A DNA stretch of 64,000 nucleotides from Antennarius striatus (Eukaryota; Chordata; Actinopteri; Lophiiformes; Antennariidae). Each line of letters starts with the position of its first letter. Position 1 is the stretch's first letter. The stretch is taken from NCBI RefSeq assembly GCF_040054535.1, contig NC_090785.1:7189501-7253500 (forward strand), written 5' to 3'. The notes under the pieces are model-generated. The model did not search any database. It saw only the letters and a list, made by a program, of their open reading frames with translations, and was not told the DNA's origin. Shown here in pieces: positions 1-11,800 of the stretch. Both the position numbers and the translations under genes were made by a program.

Positions 1-3000
1 GAAACCATGGAGCGGGAGATAACAACAGATTAATCACCATTAGAGGCCTTGTTAATAACAAGGACGAAAGACACTGCTCGAGTCTTATTCAAAGAAAACG
101 CTTTCGCTTTTGTGATTATCAATGTTTTAATGTAGAGCCAGAGAGAAACAGCAGTCGTGGCTGTGGTGGGGGAACACATTGGTCACAATAAGTCTGATCA
201 GTGTCCAGATTTTTTTTTTTTTAAAACAGCAAAAGGACACTGCACACAGACCACAGCCTCCATTACTGCAAGTTTAACACTCTGCAGTGGATACATCAAT
301 ACATCAGGCCATTTTCAGTGGCGTGACAGAAAAGGAAGTGTCTCAGGTGGGATTTAAACACAAGTTTTAGACCAAAAAAAAAGTCCCGTTTCCTAGCTGC
401 CATCAAGGAGGGTTTTCATGTGGCCCTTTAGAAACATAAAGGTAATTAAAACAACTTTATTGGAGATGGTTTTCACTGGAAGAAAGATTGACAAGACATA
501 TCTTGTGTTCTTTTAACAAGGTGGAAGTTCACGTTAAATGGGAAAAAACAGTGAACACCCAACCCAATTTTCATATCATAAAGTGTTGGACTACAAAACA
601 ATCCTCTCCCTTAGTGTCCGTGAAAACAGAGTGCAGAACTCCAGCAGGAGAGCCTCCCTTCCTCTTTCCATGTCAGTCTGTCAGTAGGTCTTGTGTGGAC
701 TTGCCCTCGTTTTCATCCAATCAGACGCGACTGCCTGATATCAGTCAGCCAATCAGCGGCGAGATGCGAAGGGGGTTTGGTGAGGGAGGCGGCCCGGACA
801 GTTCATCCCCACGAATGACGTAATAAAATTTGATTTACAGTAAGTTAACCCCCGTCTGAAATATGAGCGCTCCCAACAGATCGAACCAAGTGGTTCAAGT
901 TTACAAAACACAAATTAATTTAAGTTTATACATTTAAGTTTATAAATCCTACTGTATTTTTTTTTTTTGCATTTAAAATGAATCAGTTGTGTTAAATTTG
1001 GATATGTGCGCCATTTGCCAACGCTTTTGGCAGACCCCGGGCGATCCCGCTGAATGAACTCGAGTTACCTCACGCAGACAGCACAGGCCACGCCTTGTGA
1101 GACCATCTGTGTCGTGGGGCCCGCGAGGGGCGGTGCCTGGTGTTTTGTGCCTTACGGAGACCCGTACGCTCCAAAAGGCGAATGTGAATTATCCTCTGTC
1201 CTCTGAATGGAGGAATTCAGCTCCCGGTAACAAAATGAAATATAAAAAAAAAAAAAAGTTGAATTTTCACTGTAACGCCGTTCACTAACTTCTTCTTTCG
1301 ACTGAAAGAATTAGCAGCTGCCGTGGTGGACAAAGTCTAAACATGTTACATGTGACGCAATGTCATATTAGGTTCTGTTAGTGTTCATCATGCGATCCGT
1401 CGTGTCTTTTATATTTTTGGATGCACTTTTGATCCTCAGAAACAGCTGGTGATACTCGGCATTATATTGCAATCACATGAGCGGAGTTATCAATGAAGCT
1501 TCAAATAAAATAAAATTTAAAAAAAAACAAAAACCTGGTGAACTGAGGTCAGATGTTAAAGCATTCTGCTGAGTGATCCTTTCGGTTTAAACATTAACTA
1601 TTCCGTGTTGTTGGTTCCCTCTAGTGGTTAAAACCAGACAACACTCTACCTCCCAGTTCACAGCGGATCAAGCCGCATCATCACATAATAATTGACAAAA
1701 CAGCTCACTTATTATGGGGTTCACTTATGCAGAAATGTAGATGAACCAACTTTCAAGTCTGAGCACAAGCAGTGTGTTTTATGCATGTCTGCTTAAATTT
1801 GGGACATTTAAACAAACTGATGAAAAGTGATGTGTAAAAATAATAACCTACAGAAGTGACAAAAATTATGTAACAGCGCTGAACAGTTAGTGGTTCACTA
1901 CTGGTTATTCCAGGTCAAGTTGCACTGGTGAGCAAGGGTGTATTTGCTTGTGAGGAAAATAAATTTGCACTCTTCTAACCCTTGGCATTTTCACCTTCAT
2001 TCACCATCCAGACAGCATAAACAGAAATACAACCCCGATGAACTTGAACCATTGGCCCCCGTGATAAGGAATGTGTGCTCCACCACGTTTCCACTGGGAC
2101 CGAACTGCTTACATCAACGCCACAGTTTGATTCATTCTTATCATAGATTCTATTATAATGATCCAATCAACAAAACAGAGATAAAATCGATGATTCTCAA
2201 TCATGCTTTATTCTTGTTGATTTCTTATAAAAGAATCAAATAAAAGGCTCTTCAATATCTCACACACTACTCAGTCTTTCAGTCGTGCCGTACCCCAATT
2301 CACTAAACTCCTCTTTACACCGTAGTTCTCTTCATCTTAAATATCTTTTATTTGTTTGTGACTTTGAACCGAGACATCATTGATTGTCAACACAAAATCT
2401 GTCGTAGCACCAGTACAATAAAACTGTACTTTAGCTTTGTTGAAATACTGCTTTTGAAAGAGGAAGGAAAATGTCAGAATAAAGGGATAATAAGTACATC
2501 TCAAAATGAAGCACCGACCATACAAAACATTTTTTTTTTTCCAGAGATAAGCTCATTAGATACACAAGAGGTCAAATATATTAATGACTTTTAAATTAAG
2601 CACAACAAACAGTGTAAATGACACACTGCAACACAAAGCACTCTGGGATTTGGAAACATCATAAGGGGTTGTGGGGGACGGTCGTGGCTGCAGTTAAACG
2701 GGCCTCTTGTGCTGCTCGGACACAAGAGCAGGTTTCAGAGATGGTGCTAATTTTCCTCTGAGTGAGATCCACAGGATTCTGTATCATTTCAGGAGGAGTG
2801 AAACCTGGGGAGTGGAGAACACTACCATCTGTCCAGTTCTGTAAACAGACTCAATCTAAATTCATTATTTCATACGGTGAGCAGGAACATTTAACAGCTC
2901 AGCGCTGCTCAGGCTGATTTGGTGAACTGTGGATGATAATTAAAATATTAGGTCTGTGCCGTGGTGAACATCGGTGGGTGGAAAAAAAGTGTAAATTGAA

Positions 3001-3613
3001 ATACAGGAGGAAAAAGATATGCCCTGTGATAGGAGTGGGTATGTGAATGGTATGCACCGTGGTTCTTCTTCTTCTTCGCAGGTCTCCAGGTCTCCCAGGT
3101 CGCCAGAGAAACCATCTGGGTGAATGGCCTCCCTGACTTAAGCCTCTTAGCTTTGCACAAGAGTTCACCAAGATTAAAGTCTTGGATTATCTCCCATCAA
3201 AAAAATATCGCTTTCCCTAAGGAATAAACTCAAATTAAACGTTGTGAACATAATCCGTCTTTTGCCATAAGAATACATTTATATAACCAAATGTGTTAAC
3301 CCTGATGGCAAGATTTACATATACAGTATCATGTACATACGTAATCAATAAAAAACGTTTTGCTCCATAGTTCTTATGTATTCAAATATACCTATAGATA
3401 GAAACCTGAAAGCGGCTTTCCAGCACCGACCACTTCATGTGCAGGTCTTTGTGATCACTTAATCACCTTCTGTCTGAGGTCGAAGGTTACAGGTGGAGTG
3501 TCAAGTCAGTAATAGAGCTGGAGTTAAAACCCATGACCCTTGTTACAATGGACGGAGAGGCTTGCTGTGAGCTCTTCTGTGCAGGAAGGACGGTCTGCAC
3601 GGTGAAAGAGAGG
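1..3613. other. 3' flank of bcorl1, no supported gene
   Basis: No open frame here resembles a known protein, and the longer frames are low-complexity or run antisense. The part next to 3613 should be the bcorl1 3' UTR, since the stop codon on the minus strand is at 3614-3616. A minus-strand AATAAA (read as tttatt on the plus strand) at about 2346-2351 could be a distal poly(A) signal, which would give a 3' UTR of about 1.25 kb. This is inference. Short poly(A)/poly(T) runs occur at about 210, 960, 1245 and 2530. Confidence 0.5.
712..825. promoter_or_regulatory. Possible promoter: paired CCAAT boxes and a CRE-like site
   Basis: Two identical CCAATCAG motifs lie at 717-724 and 749-756, exactly 32 bp apart. 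A CRE/ATF-like TGACGTAA follows at 816-823, and the sequence between is GC-rich. Paired NF-Y boxes about 30 bp apart plus a CRE are common in TATA-less promoters. No transcript start or adjacent first exon can be identified, so which gene it would serve is unknown. One option is a gene lying left of this window. Confidence 0.3.
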
Positions 3614-5897
3614 CTATCGGCTAGGTTTCCCTGTGTTTGTCAGTGTCTCCTCCTCCTCCTCCTCCTCCTCCTCCTTCAGGATGTGAATACAGGAGCCCAA
3701 TAGTCTCTGGAGCTCTGGTACACATCGCACAAGTTCCACATACCCTTCTTCCTCCTCTCTTTCCTCCTCCTCCTCCTCTTCCTCCTTCTTGATTCTGTAT
3801 GGTAGAGCCATAGCCGAGCTCACCTGGCTGACCGATACCTGACTCCAGAGCTCAGCGCGCAACAAGCTCACCACCTCAAAGTGTGGGTAACGCGCCCGGA
3901 AGATCCGTGCCGACATCTTCAGACGCTTCAGGACGTCCGTCAGGAGGAACCAATTGCAAAAGCTGCAAGAGAGAAAGATGTCTGACATTACACGGAGTTT
4001 TACATTATTAAAAAAATACATTTTCTCAAATTATCTTGTATTAATTATCATTTAATTTCCGACTAAATGTTTCATGGTCATGGATAGAAACAAAGAGGGC
4101 TGCAGCCATCCCACTGACACCAGTGTGTAGAGTAGATTATACAGAGTCATTCATACGGATTGCACGTAAGAAATTAAAGCTGGAAAAGAGATCCGGTTCC
4201 ATCGGTATGGAAAGCCACAGTTTTGCTGGTAAGTCATGACATGATTACAAAGTCCAGGGGTAGGTTTCCAGGGTCAAAGTATTAGGTGGTGCTACTTGAT
4301 TTGACATTAGGTGCAATGATATAGCAGTTAATTGTGTCCTGACAGTGACAGCAGGCTCATACTGAACACACTAACAGGTACAGACGCCTTCCTGCACACA
4401 CCTGTATGTAAAAAAGAAAGTGAAAGTGTTCCTGCGTTGTCTTATCGTTCAGGTTTCAATGACTATGGTTGACAAAGTTTTCGTTCCAACTGCTTTCTGG
4501 TTCAAAGATAATTTTTTTTGGAGGCTAAAGTTTATGCTGTTGTTGAATTGTGTTGTCACACTAGCAGAGAAATTAATTGTACATAAACACCTCTCACAGT
4601 TTGGAGTTGAATGATTTAACTCTCCTTACCACTGAGATGATGCTCTGGAATTAGTTATGAATTATAATGCGAGTTTTGCACAAGCAAACAAATACACCAC
4701 CATGAAGAATTTGTTTGTCGTCAACACTCGCAGATCCCTGATGATAATAAAAAGAGATGTCACGATCTGATGCTAATGCTACTGTTATATTACAATGGAT
4801 CAGCACAGGGAGTGTGAATCGATTAATGATGGCACCGCTAGCATAACAGAACTCTTAAACTGAGACCAACAGTAATAACGTAGTTCATTGAAACTGCTGT
4901 AGTGACCAATCACATGTGAAAGAGAGCAAGACCATCTTTTGGAGCACTTATTCTGGGGATTTTTGGTTATTTTATTAAATGGCTTAAATATATTGATATA
5001 CTTCATAAAAAATGGTGCAATATCACAAATTGCAAAAGATAACTGACTTAATAATTAATGTTTACAGTCTTAAGTAACGTCTTCTAGTGATATTTTCGAG
5101 ACAGATGTAGTCAGACAAAAGATAAAAGTCTATCTATAAATCCTTCTATATGACCTGGACATATCTTTAAAAATGTCGCTAAGATTGAATACACAATGTT
5201 GAATATTACCATAGATCACTGCATGTCATGTAAAACCCTACCTAATTATTGAAACAGCACCTTGTCTATTTCCACTTTTATTATCTGTCGTCTGTTATAT
5301 AAGTAATGGGTTAAAATTGACAGGGATTTTAATAAACTTGTGGGAGGTGAGAAAACTATTTCCCAGCAGCAAATGTGAAATCAAGCTTAGTACGGCACAG
5401 CTGTCATAATTAAAAAAAAAAAAAAAAGACATGAAAAAAATCACATAAAATGTTCACAGGAAAGTTACACGGCATCCAAACTGAGTTGATATGCAGGAAA
5501 TTTTGTAGAACCTTTATGATCGTTACCAATGAATTAATTCAATTAAGATAAATCCTTATTTCAGCTTAGTATTACTTCTATAAATATCAGCTATTAAATC
5601 TCTATTTTTCGCACATTTTTGTTTGTTGAAAACATGAACATATGGGAATATTGTGCAAAATTGGTACAGGTATACATAACTTTCTATTTTTTTCGTGCCC
5701 ACAGTGTTTGTTCTTGTGAACTCACCCCTGGGTTAACGACACCTGAACATGATAACAAGGTAAGAGAGGCTCCGAAGAGAATTCAAACAGAAGGCAGTCT
5801 TTGTCCGAGTCCAACTCGGTATTCCCTGTTGCATTCTCCACCAGCTCCTGGTTCTGCTCAAGCAGTAAGAAGTCCCAGCACGGCTCCTGGTCTGTCT
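3614..5897 (-). CDS. bcorl1: bcorl1 last two exons: PUFD domain and C-terminus
   Basis: Exons 5897-5726 and 3962-3614 join in phase 2. The first encodes an acidic linker and the block [20 protein letters not shown]. The second encodes [19 protein letters not shown] and later [16 protein letters not shown]. Together they form the PUFD (PCGF Ub-like fold discriminator), which in the family binds the RAWUL domain of PCGF1. The lysine/glutamate run [15 protein letters not shown] (plus strand about 3748-3790) sits in a PUFD loop. A second nine-Glu run (about 3646-3675) lies just before the terminal residues [10 protein letters not shown] and the TAG stop at 3614-3616. Human BCORL1 has no such runs here. 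Both come from CTC/CTT-rich trinucleotide DNA. Confidence 0.9.
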
Positions 5898-8800
5898 CTG
5901 TGAAGGAAAGTTCACCGAGGTCATTGGTAAACAGAAGAGACAAGCAGCTACAATACATTGGATTGACGCGCCATCTAGTGGCCCATGTACATACAGCACC
6001 TTCGATCGCAGAATCACGGACATGGCAAAAGAGATTATATCGCCATTAAAAAATTAAAAGTTACAGAAAGCGCTTCAAAAACAGGTCACTCTCTTAATGA
6101 ATAGATTTAACTCATTGCTGTGCAAATGCACAAAATACAAAAATGGTAAAAACATAATTTGGTTTTGTTTCCTTCATCATTACAAAAGCTGGATAGTGTT
6201 TTCTACAGTCTTTTAATTGGCTCTAAAGTTTAAAAAGAAAGCACATCCACTTTCCCTTTAGATTTTCCACGCATATCTAATTCTGCTGTCCCTCCACTCT
6301 ACTTCCTTCCTCCACTAACTGTTTACGACACATTACTGTCTATCTGAGCCACAGCCAACCAGAATGATGTCCCTGCAGCACTCTGATCATCAACAATCTC
6401 AATTCGTCTTCTTCACGGCCAGAGGAAGAATGAGGTTCCCATCACTGTTCCAATCAATGAACCGACTGATTTGCAGAGAAAAAACAAGATTTGGCCATAA
6501 TTACGAAAGTTCTTACCAAATAAAGAGCTGCTGTAGAAGTCCCAATGCAAACTGGCATCGTGATCCTTGCGACCTTCCAGGTCTGTGAAGTATTCTGTAA
6601 AATAAACAACAACAAAAAAAAACACATGTCAATGACTGGACGCTTTCCATTTTGTCAGGATGACACAAATATTCAATGGCTCTCTGAACATAATAACAGA
6701 CATCACAAAAATCAGATCCGAGTCTCAGACAATCCATTGAAGTACTTTGTGCTTGAAAAGCAATCACTTTAGAGTAGTACTGCTCATCAAAGAAAACTGC
6801 TACTGAACCCTCAACTTTCAGTTTACATCATAATAAAATGCGCACTTCACATAAATACGTATGCTGCGGGAAAGTTCAAATAAAAATAAACTACAAATCT
6901 GCAGTCTATAAAGGAAGCTGGCTTGCAGGATTTCCCTCTGTCCACATTGACACGCAAGAGAGTCATTCATGTCAAGTTTCCCAGGATGGCACCTGTGTCA
7001 TCAATCACTTTGCTGAACACTATGTGTGAAAAGACGACTTTCTTACCTGTGAGGAAGGTCTTCATGCTCGGGCTGTGAGCCAGTTTCACTGGTGTGTGTC
7101 CAGAGTAGGTGGCTAGAGTCGGATCAGCACCGTGATTCAAGAGCAACCAGACTATTGGAAGGTTATCGCTCGCTACTGCGTCATGGAGGGGCCTAAAGAA
7201 AGAAAAAAAAGACGAAACACAAAAGATGTTCAGGAATGACATATCATCAGAACAGACCCGCGTCAGAGGAAAGTTACTATCAAGATAAATGGATCAGAGG
7301 AAAATGTGAAATGCAGCCACCACAAGCTGTGGAAGCATTGATCTCAGGTTCAGGCACAGAGGTACATTATAAAAAACGTTGCTCCACTGGAATAGATGAA
7401 CAATACGTCCCTTAAGTGGTTTTGTGACTGATCTTTCAGACGGAACTCAGACAACAACTCCAAATCAGTCCCTTAATGTTATTACAGGTGTGCCACAAGA
7501 GTCCGTTCTCAACCCTTTCATTCCCCTTCTATACAAACATCATCCCAGCCACCACAAATTGCATTGTGTATTTTTTTTTACAGATGTCAGGGCTATAGGG
7601 TTCTGGTTGGATGCTAAGCTTCTCTTTGAGACGCAGCTTTCAAGCAAAATGGAAGTCAACATTGGACATTTGTAGAAACAAGTCCTTTTCTTTGTGAATC
7701 AACAAAAAACAGCACAGGTTTGTGATTTTGGTGATGCAAGAACACTTTGGAGGAAAACTCTTGTTTCAGTCGTGCACCATGTGATCTCACCGTGTTCCAT
7801 CCTGAGCGCTGCAGTTGACGTCGGCCCCGTGTTTCAGCAGCATCTGGACGATCTTAGTCCAGCCTCTAGAAGACGCCTCGTGGAGAGCCGTGTAACCGGC
7901 GTTGTCACGCCGATTGACCTCCCTGATGTCTTTCTCAAGACAGTACTGCACAACATCCTGAAAGACGGAGGCGTGGCAGACAGCAGCATTCAGAGACGTA
8001 TTCAGTGAGTTAGAGTCAACTCAGAAAAGGGAAGGTGTCAACAGGTTGACTTTACCTGATAGCCCAAGCGTGCTGCGCGCTGCAGCAGGGTCTCCCCGGC
8101 ATTTTTATTAACAATCAGCCGCCGAACCTCTGGGGGAACAGGCCTTTTGGGTGGGGAGTCCGAATCGCTACCTTTTCCCGATGAGCTTTTCTTACTGGGT
8201 GGAGATGATGGCAAACTTTTCGGGGTGGGTGTGGGTGGGGGGCTGTCTGTTCTTTTTACATCGGAACCATCATCTGGAGAAAGTGAGGCACCACGCTTGC
8301 CCAAGCTGCTGCGTTTAGACTTAATCTGAAATACAATGTGAGATAAAATCCCTTGAAAGCTTTGTAAAGTATGAAGCAACAGGTTCCTCTTATTAAGAAC
8401 ATATACAGTGAACAGCTGACATATTTGACAAATGTAGAAATGATATAACCACAGGGGGGCACTGTAAGATACTACATCGATGTATCTTACCCTGTATGGT
8501 TTGAGAGCTACTGAACACACACTGACTTGCCTTCTGATCGTCGCTGTCGCTTAAGTGCTTGCTTTTGAACTTTCTCTTCCCTGACGGCTTGTCGCTGGAC
8601 TCTGGAGACGTCACGCTCTCCTGGTAGCGGATGGAGCCGGAGCGAGTGAACAACGGTCTGCGTGGAGGCGTTTCTGGACTGGAAGAAGTTGGACTGGGAC
8701 ACCGATCCACCCGAGGCTCTGTGATGGCAAACAAGGATAGGAGAATGTGATGATGGAAAAGCAAAGAACAAAAGGACAAAAATTCAAAGCCATTAATTAT

Positions 8801-11800
8801 ATTTATGATGTACTGAAGGCACGACCGGCATCAGCTGAGCCCAACCCGGGGCATGAGATACTTCAGATTCCATCATCAGGCTGCATAGGGAGACTGCTAA
8901 GAGCCATTCAACATCGGTCTAAGGTTTGACATCCATCTTCTGTGATTACTTATCTTTTGCTGGAGCCTATCCCTGGACAGGTCCCCAGTTCATCACAGAG
9001 CTAACGCACTGAGAGACAAACAATCATTCATAATCACCCTTCATACCCACGGGCGATTTAGAGGGAACCGGAAATAATGTGGAGGAGAAACATTTCAGGT
9101 CTGGATTCAAACTAATAACCGTCCTTCTATGAGGGAACAGTGCTGACTGCCTTTCCACCTCTGGTTTGATATAATTCTGTTATGTTTAATGTTAAATGTG
9201 TGTCTTGTTACATCAACAGGTATCTGATGTGGGGACACAGCTGGAATTAGAAAGATGAAGGTATGTCAGGAATAAAGATGTGTGCCCGTCACAAGCCAGC
9301 ACAGCCAAACATTTTGTCACCTTGACTAATTAACAAGCAAAAGAGCAAATACATAATGACAACAAAACAGGAGAATTCTGGGTGATTTGTAAGGATGTCA
9401 CACACTAATGTTAGTATGGCTCTGGACTGAAACAATTACCCGACAATTAAAAGATAAAAATAACAAGGACATTTAAACTCTCCTTTAATCTATAATTTTC
9501 ACAATTAAGTGATTGATGGTTTCAGCTGTTAAATATCAGAAAATCGTCTTGTGCCCATCATGATTTACCAGGAGCCAAACTGACCAAATTGATTCTTCGT
9601 TAATCAACCAGCTGTCCTGTCAAAATGACATCATGTTGCTTCGCGTGATTTCCCTGCGTCGGAACGCCTTCCGTCTGTATTTCCAAAAAAAAGTCACAAA
9701 GTCATCGGAACTCATTTGTGCACGATGCCTGACAAGGGAAGGACATCTTACAAGAAGCTGTCTGTTTCTCTATTGTCTTGTAATATCCTCAGTAGCCTCC
9801 TCCATACATACTTAGTCCAAGTGGATTAGTACATCCTCTTTAGTAACATTTCTGAACATTAGCTTTTCCCAAATCCCACTGAGATACTCCTTACATCCTC
9901 CGATCGCCTATACGCATACATTTTTTGGAAAGCAGTACACACTTTTTATCAGCTCCCTGGTTAGGTGCCAAACTTCTGCAATGATAATAAAGTTCAATCT
10001 AATCTAAATCCAGACAGGCTGAATTCACTAGGCAGTATGCACTCAGACTTTGTGAACAAGTTATATCCCCATTTCCATCTGTCTCTGGTCCATCTGTGCC
10101 ATGGATGCAGGAGTGTGTCTGACTTGTACGTTGTCTAAATTTACACAAAATCCAGTAATGTGGCTCCTTCCCACAGGGTTGTTCAGAGGTGTGGGCATGT
10201 TTGTTCATGATTTAGAATGTAACCGCTGTGAAACAACCAGACAACACCTTTGATTCACTGCTTTGTCGTTTCTGATGCTGGTTATGGTTTCATGGTATTT
10301 ATACAGTCGGTCCACATAAACCTAATGGAAAAGTTTCCTGTCACAGAAAACACTGTCAGGTTACTTCTCTAATAGATAAACCCTCACCGAACTAAAAACC
10401 GTTCAGACACGCTTCCCCTTTAATTTGTTTCTTTCTAAATGTGTATTTCAAAGACATTACATAATTGTGTCATATTTCTCGCCTCATTTCGGACAGCAGT
10501 AAACTTCCCACAGCTAACGGTGCGATGCATTCTCCTAACACCGTAAGAGCCATTCTGTATGCATGATCAATTTTTTTAATTATTAACACTATATTTTATA
10601 TTTCGGGATAATCTAGAAACAAATATAGTATACATTTCTATACTCTCTTTACCTCTACCGAATTACAAACCGAAATAAAATGTCATTCTCTTCCACAACT
10701 CCACACATTGATCTGGTCCACAGCTGACCTGAAACGGTTAACTGAAAAGAGGAAAATCTGCATACCTGCTGGAACTCCGCTGTCCCGTCTGGAGGCGTCG
10801 GATTCTACGAGGCGTTCTCCGTCTTCCACCTTGTCTTTCTCAGTAACGTAATCCCCACTCTGATACTTCTTGCTTCGACATCGTCGGCGTTTCTTGCGGG
10901 CGGGCGTCTCGCCCTCGGCGCCAGGTGTCTTGCCCTTGCCCTGGAACTCCCGCTCTGGGAGTGGGTTAGAACGAGGCCTCCCTCTTGGACGGCGGACTGG
11001 TTGGGTGACATTTGGGGTGGGTGTCTGGGAAGCTTGAGGGGCGGGCATGGGCGGGGGTGGAGGGGAAGGCGTTGCAAAACCCCAGAGGTCGAGCCGAGCC
11101 TCATCAGCTCGCCGGCGTCCTCTCCTCAGTCTGGGGAAGGAGCTCTCCGTAGCGTCTGCCTCCTTCCCGGATAAACCCGAGCTATTGAGAGACGCCGGAG
11201 TCTCTACCCTCTGGTGGCTGCCGCTATCTGTGACTGATTAAATCATGTTTGATTGTTAGACCCGCACCAGCTTCAAAGCATTGAAATAAAAAAACCAAAC
11301 GTTACACTCAGATCATTAATTTTCGATCTGCTTAATACACAAACTACCTTCCTACAGAGATTCACGGTAGTTTATTTATCTGGAGAATTCAAAAGATGAA
11401 ATAACAGTGATATAAGCTCAATAAGGCTACAGACCACACAGAGCTCAGAGCATCATTAAAATGCTGATAAATTCATCCACACTTTGAAAACTGTATCCGG
11501 CAGACTTTACCTGCTTTGTTATCCGCTGATGGCTCAACCTTGCGGGGACTCATCTTGTCTCTTGAAATCGTTTCTTTACTTTGAGGAGTAACTTTTCCCG
11601 ATAGACTCCGTTCCAGCGCAGGTGCACATTGTTTCTTCTGCTGAAATACACAGGACGCCGCGTCACCGAGCTGCATTGGATGTTATTGATCACAAAGCTC
11701 TCGGGGTGATTGAAAGAAGGTGGTGGCCTCTCTCGGGAGTTAAATCACCAGCCAGGGATTACAGCATTTTCTGCACTATTAGGCACACTGAATTATAAGG

